The position numbers were made by a program, and so were the translations under genes. A DNA stretch of 64,000 bases from Bacteroidaceae bacterium (GTDB taxonomy: Bacteria > Bacteroidota > Bacteroidia > Bacteroidales > Bacteroidaceae): positions 62,001-126,000 of the forward strand of contig JAGBFX010000014.1 of the NCBI GenBank assembly GCA_017936265.1, read 5' to 3'. The notes beneath the pieces are model-generated. The model was not told the DNA's origin, searched no databases, and saw only the letters and a program-made list of their open reading frames with translations. This document shows positions 44,341-53,355 of the stretch, in pieces (the first letter of the stretch is position 1; each line of letters opens with the position of its first letter).

Positions 44341-46118
44341 ATGGGAGCACAGAGTTTCTCAAGGAAACAGAGCATTTCGCCCTCGAAGAAAGGAGAGAGT
44401 CTCTCAAACACAAGCGCATGGTAACTGTTGAGATATTCGCGTGCATCATCTCCAAGCAGTTCCGGAATGATGGGCGTCGTGTCTATCGGACACAATGTAA
44501 GCGGCTCGAGAGAGTAGAAACAGCCGAATTCACTCTCGCTATGGTGCTTCACTACCATAGTGTTCTCTATGCGTATACCATGTCGGCCGGCCTTGTACAA
44601 ACCCGGCTCATTGGTTACGGTCATTCCCGGTAGAAGATGAGCAGGCATATTGTTCATACGTATCTGATGCGGTCCCTCATGAACATTGAGGAAGTGACCT
44701 ACTCCATGCCCTGTACCATGCAGATAGTTCTCGCCGGCCTTCCACAGCCACTGGCGCGCAAGCACGTCGAGCTGAGTGCCGCATGTGCCTTTGGGGAACA
44801 CCGCCTGCGCAAGTGATATATGTCCACGAAGCACACGGGTATAGTCCTCTTTCTGCTCTTGGGTAAGCTCGCCCAACGCAATGGTGCGGGTAATATCGGT
44901 TGTTCCGCAATCGTATTGTCCGCCACAGTCGAGCAGCAGGAAACCGTAAGGCTCGAGCAATGCATTCTCCTTCTCATTAGGCTCGTAGTGAACTATAGCG
45001 GCATTCTCGCCATAAGCTGCAATTGTTGCAAAACTGAGCCCGCGGAACAGATGGTCCTCACTACGGAACTCCGTCAATTTGGCATCCACATCAAGTTCGT
45101 GTACTCCGCCCTGCTCTACAGCAGGTTTGAGCCAATGGAGCAGGTTTACCATTGCAGCGCCCTCGCTCAGCATGGCACGTTCAAAACCCTCAATCTCCGT
45201 TTCGTTCTTGACCGCCTTCATCTTGGCAACAGGCGAGTCGGCACGGAACACGACCTTTTCCTTTGCAACGGATTTCACCGCAGCCACATTGCATTTCGAA
45301 GGCTGCATGAGAAGCGTAGCCTTATCATAATCCTTCAGTGCCTGCCATACGTCGCCGTACCCGGCAACAGAAACACCTTGAGTTTTCAAATAGTCAAGCA
45401 CTTCCGGAACAAGTTTTCTTCCATCAATATAAAGTACGGCTTTATCAAGCGTCACAATCATATAGGCGACTACGACAGGATTATATTCAACATCACTGCC
45501 ACGTAGATTTGTAAGCCATGCCACTTCATCAAGCATGGTCACAAGCATGCCATCCACTTCTTCGGCAATGAGAGCAGAACGCAAACGTGCAAGTTTGTTC
45601 TTGGCACTCTCCCCGGCGATATCCCCGGGCATAATCTCTGCCTTGCCGAGAGGAAGCGACGGACGTCCCTCCCACAACTCATCGAACGGGTCCTTAGCGA
45701 ACTCGAGATTTATGCCTTTTACAGAAAACGGGCCACGCCATGCATTGGTCTCCACAACAGTGCACACAGTTCCGTCAACAGCAACCACATCACCCTTATT
45801 GAGGTTCGCACACAGCCACTCCACGATAGAAGGTGTCTCACCGTCACCATCTTTCATCAAAGTAAACCCTGTATCTTTTATGGATTTCTCGGCAGCAAGC
45901 CAATAACGCGAATCGGTCCACAGGAGCGCCCTGTCAAGTGTTATAACGACTGTTCCTGCCGAGCCGTCAAAGCCCGACAACCACTCGCGCGACTTCCAAC
46001 AGTCGGCAACATATTCACTGCTATGCGGGTCACTGCTGACAACAACAAACGCATTGAAACCTTTCGCGCGCATGTATGCACGCATTTTCTCCACTCGCTC
46101 TCTGATAATTGTGCTCAT
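44337..46118 (-). CDS. pepP: Xaa-Pro aminopeptidase (M24B, aminopeptidase P)
   Basis: 593 residues, the size of the long aminopeptidase P form with two N-terminal creatinase-like domains. Metal ligands are visible in the C-terminal domain: LLDCGGQYDCGTTDITRT (two Asp), GTGHGVGHFLNVHEGP (His), TNEPGLY (Glu) and GIRIENTMV (Glu). It releases the N-terminal residue before proline, in the cytoplasm. The first gene of a three-gene overlapping operon with the GDPD-like protein and the glycosidase. A -7-like box TATCTTCG is about 30 nt upstream. Confidence 0.94.
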   Translation of the reverse strand: MSTIIRERVEKMRAYMRAKGFNAFVVVSSDPHSSEYVADCWKSREWLSGFDGSAGTVVITLDRALLWTDSRYWLAAEKSIKDTGFTLMKDGDGETPSIVEWLCANLNKGDVVAVDGTVCTVVETNAWRGPFSVKGINLEFAKDPFDELWEGRPSLPLGKAEIMPGDIAGESAKNKLARLRSALIAEEVDGMLVTMLDEVAWLTNLRGSDVEYNPVVVAYMIVTLDKAVLYIDGRKLVPEVLDYLKTQGVSVAGYGDVWQALKDYDKATLLMQPSKCNVAAVKSVAKEKVVFRADSPVAKMKAVKNETEIEGFERAMLSEGAAMVNLLHWLKPAVEQGGVHELDVDAKLTEFRSEDHLFRGLSFATIAAYGENAAIVHYEPNEKENALLEPYGFLLLDCGGQYDCGTTDITRTIALGELTQEQKEDYTRVLRGHISLAQAVFPKGTCGTQLDVLARQWLWKAGENYLHGTGHGVGHFLNVHEGPHQIRMNNMPAHLLPGMTVTNEPGLYKAGRHGIRIENTMVVKHHSESEFGCFYSLEPLTLCPIDTTPIIPELLGDDAREYLNSYHALVFERLSPFFEGEMLCFLEKLCAPI

Positions 46119-46212
46119 ATGGGATAATCAGTTTTAGTCATTAATGCGAAGATAATCATTATTTATGAAAAAGTATATCTTGCGGCATAAGAATAAATAT
46201 GACAATGGAAAC

Positions 46213-47376
46213 TCATCCGATAATTATATATGCCAGATATCTGCTCTCCTGACTGACAGGAGAGAGACACTGATAACCGCCGGATATGCGGTCGTCCTCA
46301 TACACGGCTGGATATTTGCCGACATTATATATATGCTCTGCTAATGCAGAGCCTTTATTCTTGTGAAATCTGATAAAGAAACGCCCGCGCCTTCCAGGGA
46401 GAACATGACGGTCATATATCCTGCGTGCGGCAACTCCCATGTTCATGCGCATATTAACCTCCATACATGGATTAAGACGTATATTCCCGTCAGTATCGCA
46501 GTAAATCATCATATCCACTCCGAGATAGCCGTTATATCCCGAACCGCGCAAGAGAGAAGAGAGTATATCACACAGGTTATCACGTACATTTTCTATTACC
46601 TCAAGCGGGATATGCAACGAAAGGATTTTCTCCAGTTCGACATCAGAGGCCATCAGATTACCTGAATACCCTCCCTTTTCGGATACAAAGAGTGAATATC
46701 CCGCAAAAGAGACGCAGTCATCAGCCGCAAGGAACTCCAAGGCAAACTCCTGTACAGAGTCGAGGAAACGCTCGCACACCACCCCGCCCTGACGCCTTAT
46801 GACGCCTCTGTAGAAATTCTCCAATGGAACCTCTACACGTCCTAGCCCCCACATTATGCCTTTACCGCTGCCCGACCATGGAGCCTTGATGACACTACGG
46901 GGCATGCTACCGACAAAGACAGCGACATCATCGGGCGAGGTAAAATAAAGAGGAATATCGGGTGTGTCAATTCCACGCTGTTTGAGAGCCGCCAACACCG
47001 AAACAGCAGTTCTGCGGTTCGAGAGTTCACGCAGTTTGGCAATCTTTTCATCTGCAGGGAGAAGTGCATCATCAAAACCACACGCTTTCAGTCGGCGTTT
47101 AATCTGAGGACTCCAACCCCATGGACGGATAGCGGTTATGTGATCTTTCAAAGAGTCATTGTATGGAACTGCAAGATTAAAAGATGCAGAAAGCGATGTA
47201 CAGAAATCGGAATAAGCAGTAGCGGGCAGGAGCACCGCGTCACCCTCATCGGCAAACCATAGAGGCAAAGTAGCAAGGTCTGATGCAATCTGCACCGCAG
47301 CAGGCGGCGGACAATAATTTGCCCCGCCATCGGCAAGGGCAAGATCATTTTCCGGGTTGAAGATATGTAATATCAT
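46213..47376 (-). CDS. ATP-grasp-like protein of unknown function
   Basis: 387 residues from ATG 47376 (MILHIFNPENDLALA; an upstream TTG is not convincing). The middle and C-terminal parts have an ATP-grasp outline: VIKAPWSGSGKGIMWG as the lysine/glycine loop, CERFLDSVQEFALEF, and LNPCMEVNMRMNMG as the Mg-binding Glu/Asn segment. Such enzymes join a carboxylate to an amine through an acyl phosphate. No pathway partner is adjacent; the gene follows a TonB-C protein by 15 nt. Reaction and substrate are unknown. Confidence 0.78.
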   Translation of the reverse strand: MILHIFNPENDLALADGGANYCPPPAAVQIASDLATLPLWFADEGDAVLLPATAYSDFCTSLSASFNLAVPYNDSLKDHITAIRPWGWSPQIKRRLKACGFDDALLPADEKIAKLRELSNRRTAVSVLAALKQRGIDTPDIPLYFTSPDDVAVFVGSMPRSVIKAPWSGSGKGIMWGLGRVEVPLENFYRGVIRRQGGVVCERFLDSVQEFALEFLAADDCVSFAGYSLFVSEKGGYSGNLMASDVELEKILSLHIPLEVIENVRDNLCDILSSLLRGSGYNGYLGVDMMIYCDTDGNIRLNPCMEVNMRMNMGVAARRIYDRHVLPGRRGRFFIRFHKNKGSALAEHIYNVGKYPAVYEDDRISGGYQCLSPVSQESRYLAYIIIG

Positions 47377-47391
47377 TGAAGCACACAACAA

Positions 47392-47853
47392 CTATCGGTA
47401 AACATTCCTGTCCACATCTTTCGTTTGTCTGGCCTTTTCATCACCACCTCCGATATACTTGTTATGTTCGACAACTGTCTTGAAGTTGATGGGGATTGAC
47501 ATCTCGGCGCGTACAGGCATACCGTTGCGTTTGCCAGGCGACCAGTATTTCATCATCTTGACAACACGTACAGCCTCGGCATCGAGCGACGGAGAGACAG
47601 ACTTGAGAACCCTGACACCGCTAATATAGCCATCCATACCCACAGAGAAGGCCACAAGCACCTCCCCGACCTCATTGTTGGCTCTGGCTTCATCCGGATA
47701 GGTAAGCTCTGAGAGAAGAAACTTGTGCATTGCTGCCAGACCGCCCGGATATTCAGGCATGACAATCTTGTCCTTCTTGCTTTGTGCATATACATGGCTT
47801 ACCGAAGTTCCCAAAATGAGCAACAAGATAAACAGAGATATGATTCTTTTCAT
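47392..47853 (-). CDS. Exported TonB C-terminal-domain protein
   Basis: 153 residues. A signal peptide (MKRIISLFILLLILGTSVSHVYAQ) replaces the usual N-terminal membrane anchor and proline linker. The TonB_C domain spans about 30-125: MPEYPGGLAAMHKFLLSELTYPDEARANNEVGEVLVAFSV and the closing LDAEAVRVVKMMKYWSPG, followed by INFK. Without an anchor it cannot act as a classical energy transducer and may be a periplasmic competitor or adaptor. It is probably co-transcribed with the ATP-grasp gene. Confidence 0.85.
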   Translation of the reverse strand: MKRIISLFILLLILGTSVSHVYAQSKKDKIVMPEYPGGLAAMHKFLLSELTYPDEARANNEVGEVLVAFSVGMDGYISGVRVLKSVSPSLDAEAVRVVKMMKYWSPGKRNGMPVRAEMSIPINFKTVVEHNKYIGGGDEKARQTKDVDRNVYR

Positions 47854-48041
47854 AATCGTTATATTTCCTTTATATGCGTTTGTGAAATCTTCATGAATTC
47901 ATTTTAAATCTACTATTGCAAGTAGAGTGATAGATTTCAGCCATTTTCTATAATGCAAATGTAGCAAATATATGATTAAAGGGCAAAGGTTAAAGTTTAT
48001 TTAACGCAACCCCAAGTTTATGGTTCAAATAAGGAGAAATA

Positions 48042-48302
48042 GGGATGGGATTGACGGCGCTACGCTTGTCCATACATGATAGAGTTCCTGCTCAAGAAAG
48101 CAGGAAACGCCTTCAGCGTTTGACCTGCTATTCTTTTCCCTCTGCATGCAAGCAAGCTTGCGCAGTTCATGGATTCAGGGATGGGATTGACGGCGCTACG
48201 CTTGTCCATCCCTTTGAGGAGTTCTTGCTCAAGAAAGCAGGAAACGCCTTCAGCGTTTGACCTGCTATTCTTTTCCCTCTGCATGCAAGCAAGCTTGCGC
48301 AG
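48042..48302. repeat. Tandem pair of about 124-bp palindromic repeat units beside tRNA-His
   Basis: Unit 1 spans 48042-48165 and unit 2 spans 48178-48302. They are nearly identical except for about 20 nt after CTTGTCCAT. Each carries three stem-loops: a GGGATGG-based one (fully paired only in unit 2), a nested one (AGCAGG around AAACGC/GCGTTT, closed by CCTGCT), and a GCAAGC/GCTTGC one. The nested stem resembles the tRNA-His terminator in opposite orientation. The rest of the roughly 500-bp gap (47854-48041) is A-T rich with no gene. Confidence 0.88.
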
Positions 48303-48314
48303 GGGAAAAAGAAT

Positions 48315-48342
48315 AGCAGGAACAATTCTCATTGTTCCTGCT
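48315..48342 (-). terminator. Terminator of tRNA-His
   Basis: AGCAGGAACAA/TTGTTCCTGCT, 11-bp stem with a 6-nt loop; on the minus strand followed by ATTCTTTTT. Flanks CAAGAAAGCAGG and CCTGCTATTCTTTT are shared with the nearby repeat units. Confidence 0.85.
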
Positions 48343-48349
48343 TTCTTGG

Positions 48350-48423
48350 GGTGGTTGATGGGATTCGAACCCACGACATTCAGAACCACAATCTGACGCT
48401 CTAACCAGCTGAACTACAACCAC
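48350..48423 (-). tRNA. tRNA-His (anticodon GTG)
   Basis: Minus strand. Acceptor GTGGTTG/CAACCAC, D arm GTTC/GAGC, anticodon stem TCAGA/TCTGA with loop TTGTGGT, T arm GTGGG/CCCAT type with TTCGAAT. A G stands at -1 (48424), as tRNA-His requires, opposite C73, and CCA follows in the DNA (48349-48347). Confidence 0.94.
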
Positions 48424-48452
48424 CATATCGCTTTGATTTCTCAAAAGCGTTG

Positions 48453-48484
48453 CAAAGGTATGAATTTTATTCTAATCTTCCAAA
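48453..48484 (-). promoter_or_regulatory. Promoter of tRNA-His
   Basis: Minus strand: TTTG (48484-48481), 20 nt, TACCTTTG (48460-48453), followed by CAACGC, the same 14-nt block as in the tRNA-Lys promoter. Confidence 0.8.
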
Positions 48485-48546
48485 TAATCCGCATTGTTTT
48501 TTACAACAACGAAGAAAGTTTCTCGAATTTCCGTACTTACAAAAAA

Positions 48547-48572
48547 CAATGGCCAGGATGTCCTGGCCATTG
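48547..48572 (-). terminator. Terminator of the zinc-ribbon protein gene
   Basis: CAATGGCCAGGA and its complement with a 2-nt loop, then TTTTTTG on the minus strand, 22 nt after the stop. Confidence 0.9.
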
Positions 48573-48594
48573 CAAAAAGTCTATCCTTGTTTCA

Positions 48595-49410
48595 TTACTC
48601 CGCTTTTGCACGACGTATACCGCGACGCTTTGGTGCCGGAGCCTCTGCCGGCTTCTCCTGCTGTACACCAGCAAGCTCAGGGTCAATCATAATACGTCCA
48701 CAGTTCTCGCAAACGATGATTTTCTTTCTCATGCGGATATCCATCTGACGCTGTGGCGGTATCTTGCTGAAGCAACCTGTACAAGCATCACGCTCTACAT
48801 ACACGATACCCAAGCCATTGCGGGAGCTCTTGCGTATGCGCTTGAAAGAAGTCAACAGACGTGGCTCGATGTTAAGCTCGAGGTCATGGGCCTGCTCGCG
48901 GAGTTTCTCTTCCTCGGCCTTTGTCTCGGCAACGATATCCTCAAGCTCAGCCTTCTTCATATCAAGGTCCTTACGACGCTCTTCAAGCAGATTGGTTGTG
49001 CGCTCGAGTTCATCGCTTTTCTGCTGCTCCTGTTTCTTCGCGTCGTTAATCTTCTTCTCATCATGCTCGATTACAAGGCGGTTATACTCAATCTCCTTGT
49101 TCAGAAGGTCGAACTCGCGGTTATTGCGCACGTTCTCCTGATCGGCAGTATACTTCTCGATATTTCTCTTTGCCTGTTCCATCTCCTCGCGGAAACCGAC
49201 CACGTTCTCACGAATCTTCTTGATGTCGTTGTTTATGTTCTCGATACGTGTACCGAGACCTACAATCTCATCCTCAAGGTCCTTTACCTCGAGAGGAAGC
49301 TCGCCACGCAGAATCTTGATCTTGTCAATCTGCGAAAGAATGGTCTGCAACTCGTAAAGGGTCTTCAATTTCTCTTCTACTGTGTACTCAGAAGGATCTT
49401 TCTTTGCCAT
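48595..49410 (-). CDS. Coiled-coil protein with C-terminal C4 zinc ribbon
   Basis: 271 residues. About 190 residues of continuous coiled coil (heptads of Leu/Ile with Lys and Glu) are followed by a C4 zinc ribbon: CTGC and CENC separated by about 30 residues, as in the CT398-like family. The tail is Ala/Pro/Lys rich. Proposed roles for the family include adaptor functions in RNA or flagellar systems, but none is established for Bacteroidetes. It begins 26 nt after NIF3 and shares its promoter. Confidence 0.88.
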   Translation of the reverse strand: MAKKDPSEYTVEEKLKTLYELQTILSQIDKIKILRGELPLEVKDLEDEIVGLGTRIENINNDIKKIRENVVGFREEMEQAKRNIEKYTADQENVRNNREFDLLNKEIEYNRLVIEHDEKKINDAKKQEQQKSDELERTTNLLEERRKDLDMKKAELEDIVAETKAEEEKLREQAHDLELNIEPRLLTSFKRIRKSSRNGLGIVYVERDACTGCFSKIPPQRQMDIRMRKKIIVCENCGRIMIDPELAGVQQEKPAEAPAPKRRGIRRAKAE

Positions 49411-49436
49411 TGTATTACTGTTTTAAGTTAATAATT

Positions 49437-50534
49437 CTATAGATAGCAGACGGGATTGGTCTTGACCGCCGTCTTCATTACTTTCACGTCAGGATATTTG
49501 CCCAGAATAATGTCAGCGAAGATATCCATTGTATATTGCTCGCTTTCATAATGTCCAATTACTGCGACTGTCATCTTGCCGGCATAATTGAACAGGTCGT
49601 GGTAACGGGCCTCGCCAGTGATGTACACATCAGCGCCCGCAGCCATAGCCGCCGGAGCGAAGGAGCCGCCTGCACCCCCGCATAAAGCAACCTTCTTTAT
49701 CTTGCGGCCTGACAGAGGCGTATGACGCACGCAACCTACCGCAAATTTCTCCTTTACAGAGGAGAGGAATTCAAGTTCATCGCACTCTTCGGGGAGCTCG
49801 CCGATGACACCGGCGCCTACACTACCCCAACTGTTCTTGAGCTGATAGATATCGTATGCCGGCTCTTCATAAGGATGAGTATCAAGCAATGCCCTTATAA
49901 CGCGGTTCTTTATATACGAAGGCATTACGGTCTCTATCCTCACCTCATCTTCTCTATGCAATTCGCCCACACTGCCACAATAAGGATTACACCCTTCTTC
50001 GGCCTTGAATGTCCCGAAACCATTGAGGTTATAGCTGCATGAGCCGTAGTTGCCTATCTTGCCGCATCCTGCAGCGAAGAGAGCGCCACGGACCGTATCG
50101 GCATGAGAAAGCGGGACAAAGACCGCAAGCTTAAGCAACGACTCTTCTTTGGGAACAAGAATCCGCACGTTCTGCAGACCAAGAATATCGGCAATGCGAT
50201 AGTTCACTCCCGCAGGGGCATTGTCGATATTAGTATGTGCCGAATATATTGAAATGCCATTGGCGAGTGCCTTCAGGACACAGCGCTCGACATAATTTCC
50301 GCCTGTTATGCGTTTGAGAGGCTTGAAGATTACAGGATGATGGGACACAATGAGATTGTACCCTGATGCGATAGCCTCCTCTACGACGGCCTCGGTCACA
50401 TCAAGACACAATAAAACCCCTGTAACTTCCGCATCTGTCAACCCAATCTGCAATCCGGCATTGTCAAAATCGTCTTGCAGCGGCAGAGGCGCGAACATTT
50501 CAAGGGCATCTGTTATATCTTTTATCTTAACCAA
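49437..50534 (-). CDS. NIF3-like dinuclear metal-centre protein (DUF34)
   Basis: 365 residues from a TTG at 50534. Metal-site motifs are VSHHPVIF, SAHTNID and the C-terminal GHYESEQ; a central insert (about 120-240) is as in the longer NIF3 type. The family (YqfO, YbgI) forms hexameric rings; its reaction is unsettled, with cyclohydrolase-like and metal-insertion roles proposed. The TTG start is chosen because a promoter (TTTG-N20-TATCTTCG) lies just upstream and longer frames would cross it and the nagB terminator. Confidence 0.87.
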   Translation of the reverse strand: MVKIKDITDALEMFAPLPLQDDFDNAGLQIGLTDAEVTGVLLCLDVTEAVVEEAIASGYNLIVSHHPVIFKPLKRITGGNYVERCVLKALANGISIYSAHTNIDNAPAGVNYRIADILGLQNVRILVPKEESLLKLAVFVPLSHADTVRGALFAAGCGKIGNYGSCSYNLNGFGTFKAEEGCNPYCGSVGELHREDEVRIETVMPSYIKNRVIRALLDTHPYEEPAYDIYQLKNSWGSVGAGVIGELPEECDELEFLSSVKEKFAVGCVRHTPLSGRKIKKVALCGGAGGSFAPAAMAAGADVYITGEARYHDLFNYAGKMTVAVIGHYESEQYTMDIFADIILGKYPDVKVMKTAVKTNPVCYL

Positions 50535-50558
50535 CGATATAAGATTGTTTTCTGTCTG

Positions 50559-50590
50559 CGAAGATACTCTTTTTTTTGCAGAGGAGCAAA
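50559..50590 (-). promoter_or_regulatory. Promoter of the NIF3-zinc ribbon operon
   Basis: Minus strand: TTTG (50590-50587), 20 nt, TATCTTCG (50566-50559), one mismatch. It fixes the start of the NIF3 gene downstream of here. Confidence 0.7.
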
Positions 50591-50655
50591 TTTTGCACAT
50601 AAATATTGAATTCAGACAGAGAGACTGCACTCCGGCATAGTCCTCATTAAAAAAG

Positions 50656-50679
50656 GGTGGACCGGAATTCCGGTCCACC
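50656..50679 (-). terminator. Terminator of nagB, perfect 24-bp palindrome
   Basis: GGTGGACCGGAA and its complement, then CTTTTTTAAT on the minus strand, about 47 nt after the nagB stop. Confidence 0.9.
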
Positions 50680-50725
50680 TGTCATGTATGGAACTGTAAC
50701 ACACAGCCCACACCAATATGCGGGA

Positions 50726-51529
50726 TTAATAAGCAGGAGTCAAGTTCTCGCGCTCGATATCCTTGAAGTAGTTTACTGTACCCACCTTCAGTTCTGCTGT
50801 CGCTGCATCATCACAAACGATGATACCGCTCTGGTGCATCTGAAGAACGCTGATAGTCCACATCTGGGTAATGCTGCCTTCAACAGCGTGATAGAGAGCC
50901 TGAGCCTTGTTGTGACCGTTAACGAGGATAAGAACCTCCTTGGCATCCATGACAGTACCTACACCAACGGTTACGGCTGTCTTGGGAACCTTGTTGATGT
51001 CATTGTCAAAGAAACGTGAGTTGGCAATGATTGTGTCAGTTGTCAAGGTCTTGATACGTGTGCGTGAAGCGAGTGAAGAACCCGGCTCGTTGAATGCGAT
51101 GTGACCGTCAGGACCGATACCGCCGAGGAAGAGGTCGATACCGCCGTAAGACTTGATCTTTGCCTCATAGCGTGCGCACTCAGCAACGAGATCCTCGGCA
51201 TTACCGTTAAGGATGTTCACGTTCTCCTTCTTCACGTCTACATGGCTGAAGAAGTTGTTCCACATGAATGAGTGATAGCTCTCGGGGTGCTCCTCGGGAA
51301 GACCTACATACTCATCCATATTGAATGTAACCACATTCTGGAAGCTTACAACGCCTCTGTTGTAGAGGTTAATCAACTCCTTGTATGTGCCAAGAGGAGT
51401 ACCGCCTGTAGGCAAGCCCAACACGAATGGCTTCTCTGCTGTAGGTTTGAAGTCATTGATTTTCTTTGCAACATAAGATGCAGCCCAGCATGACAACTGC
51501 TGATAATTAGGTTGAATAATTAAACGCAT
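50726..51529 (-). CDS. nagB: Glucosamine-6-phosphate deaminase
   Basis: 267 residues, same length and numbering as the E. coli enzyme: D72 in FNMDEYVG, and D141, H143, E148 in [23 protein letters not shown] is the phosphate loop. It converts glucosamine-6-phosphate to fructose-6-phosphate and ammonia in amino-sugar catabolism. The gene begins 12 nt after the GH43-like lipoprotein gene on the same strand, so the two may serve one glycan-use route. A strong terminator follows. Confidence 0.97.
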   Translation of the reverse strand: MRLIIQPNYQQLSCWAASYVAKKINDFKPTAEKPFVLGLPTGGTPLGTYKELINLYNRGVVSFQNVVTFNMDEYVGLPEEHPESYHSFMWNNFFSHVDVKKENVNILNGNAEDLVAECARYEAKIKSYGGIDLFLGGIGPDGHIAFNEPGSSLASRTRIKTLTTDTIIANSRFFDNDINKVPKTAVTVGVGTVMDAKEVLILVNGHNKAQALYHAVEGSITQMWTISVLQMHQSGIIVCDDAATAELKVGTVNYFKDIERENLTPAY

Positions 51530-51541
51530 AATAGTTAATAT

Positions 51542-52543
51542 TTAAAAATAATAGTATCCTATCTTCTTCAACTTATCGAACTGAGAATCCATTTTCACAA
51601 ACCTTGGGACTCTCATGTTCTTTCCCGAAATGACGGTATCCTTATGCAAGGCCATTACCAGCGTACCGTCGTAGTCGGTAAACAGCGAAGCACCGCCTAC
51701 ATTACCGCGCAGCAAAGGCTGCGGTTCTGCAATCCATGGACCATTGAGCCAATGCCCCATCTCGTTTATCGTATACGCAACGGCAACGACACTCTCATCG
51801 CCGTCATAAGCCGTAAAAAGCAGACCGGGCATACCTGTATCCGTAACAAAGAGGAAAGGCGCCTCTACCGGTTTTTCACCCTTGAGAACATCCAATGCAT
51901 TGTCAGCACCGCTGAACATCGCGTAAGCCTCGCCCATACGTTCTCCAAGGCTATCGGTAAAGCGGATTATTTTCAGCTCACCGCCCGGTTCCTTCGAGTC
52001 ACTGTATATCATGTAACCGGCATTCAGTTCATCTGCACAGAATGTGGGATGCCCTGCAATCTCTTCATCCGCAAGAAGCATTTCTTCTTTATTGACAGGA
52101 ATATACGGCCCTGTAAGCCTATCGGCCACAAGTACAGCACATGAACTCCTATTGCCGGCAATATCTTTGAACGATGCCATGTAATAGTAACGGTCATTAT
52201 ACTTGTGAATCTCAGGAGCCATAACAGCATGTCCTTTACAGAACCACGCACTGCTGTCGCTCTTTATTACCACATAAGGGCCATTCCACATACGCAGGTT
52301 ACGGCTTGTCCACATATAGCCACCGTCGCCCGTCATGTAATACATGTTCGACTTGCGGTCGTACACGACAAACGGGTTCGGGAGTTCCATCGTATCAACA
52401 TCCACGTTACGCACCGGAAGTCCGTCGGGAGTGACAAGTTCCCACTCCGTCACGTCCGCGGCATCGGATTGCCTGTTGCCTTGCTTGCCGCAAGAGAACA
52501 GCACCAGCAATGCCAGCATATATATAACAGCACACCTTTTCAA
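51542..52543 (-). CDS. GH43-like five-bladed propeller lipoprotein
   Basis: 333 residues starting with TTG (52543); starting at the next ATG would remove the basic part of the signal peptide. The lipoprotein Cys is C18 (LVLFSC). Blade motifs include NPFVVYDRKSNMYYMTGD, APEIHKYNDRYYYMASF and HPTFCADELNAGYMIYSD, matching the GH43/GH32 beta-propeller superfamily. Family 43 enzymes are arabinosidases, xylosidases or arabinanases. The acids are only partly recognisable, so it may be a binding protein. It is followed by nagB. Confidence 0.8.
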   Translation of the reverse strand: MKRCAVIYMLALLVLFSCGKQGNRQSDAADVTEWELVTPDGLPVRNVDVDTMELPNPFVVYDRKSNMYYMTGDGGYMWTSRNLRMWNGPYVVIKSDSSAWFCKGHAVMAPEIHKYNDRYYYMASFKDIAGNRSSCAVLVADRLTGPYIPVNKEEMLLADEEIAGHPTFCADELNAGYMIYSDSKEPGGELKIIRFTDSLGERMGEAYAMFSGADNALDVLKGEKPVEAPFLFVTDTGMPGLLFTAYDGDESVVAVAYTINEMGHWLNGPWIAEPQPLLRGNVGGASLFTDYDGTLVMALHKDTVISGKNMRVPRFVKMDSQFDKLKKIGYYYF

Positions 52544-52740
52544 CTCAAAACATATTTATTCGTAAAGATAAGCATTTTTAAATAAACCAAGCAAGTAAAA
52601 AAGCAAAGAAAAGCATTTAATTTTCAGAAATTACCATAAGTGCTCTAAAAACAGGTTAATTTTCAAATTATTTCTCTACCTCTACGTGAAACAAGAAGCG
52701 GTTCAGTTGTTTAACAAGCAGAACCCTAAATTTTATCATT

Positions 52741-53355
52741 ATGAAAAGTAAAAGATTTATTCTGGTTTTGTTGGCTCTGCTTTTCACTGCACATTTGCCA
52801 TTGTCGGCACAGGAGAAAAAGAAGATGACGCGCAAGGAGAAGGAAGCCGCGTGGCGCGCCGAAAGGCTGAAGAAACGCGCCATAGAAGAGAGGGAGGAGC
52901 TGCACAACGACTCCATTGCATTCGCTCAGGCTGTAGACGCCCTCAGGGACGGTTCGTGGGCTTTAGAGGCATCTAACGTCACATTCGACAACGGCGTTAC
53001 GCGCTTTGTGACACAGAGCACGAATTTCGTTTCAGTCAATGACGGGCAAGGCATAGTGCAGACGGCTTTCAACAACAGCAACATAAACTCCCCGAACGGC
53101 CTTGGCGGGATAACCCTCGAAGGACGCGTGAACAGCGAGGAGATACAGACTGACAAAGAAGGGAACATATATCTAAACTACAGTATCCAAGGCGCCGACA
53201 TATCGGCAACCGTCAGCGTGGTCATTACAGCGCACACCAACCAGGCAACAGCGACCGTGAACCCGAACTTCAGCAGCCGCACGATGACAATGAGCGGTTA
53301 TATATACCCTTATAATACATCAGGAATAATCGAAGGCACCTCGGGTTACTACTGA
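52741..53355 (+). CDS. DUF4251 secreted protein, ending at an in-frame TGA
   Basis: 204 residues up to TGA at 53353-53355. The signal peptide (SKRFILVLLALLFTAHLPLSAQ) is followed by a charged helical stretch rich in Lys, Arg and Glu, then the DUF4251 beta domain (about 75-204, with FVTQSTNFVSVNDGQGIVQTAF and SGYIYPYNTSG). Proteins of this family are found in Bacteroidetes envelopes without a known role. The frame stays open after the TGA for 69 more codons (see next entry). The domain itself is complete without them. Confidence 0.85.
   Translation: MKSKRFILVLLALLFTAHLPLSAQEKKKMTRKEKEAAWRAERLKKRAIEEREELHNDSIAFAQAVDALRDGSWALEASNVTFDNGVTRFVTQSTNFVSVNDGQGIVQTAFNNSNINSPNGLGGITLEGRVNSEEIQTDKEGNIYLNYSIQGADISATVSVVITAHTNQATATVNPNFSSRTMTMSGYIYPYNTSGIIEGTSGYY

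Noticed and set aside
48042..48302. CRISPR array
   Set aside because: Only two units of about 124 bp with no short repeat-spacer pattern and no cas genes.
50535..50678. Extension of the NIF3 frame upstream of 50534
   Set aside because: The extra codons include the promoter and the nagB terminator and contain no family sequence.
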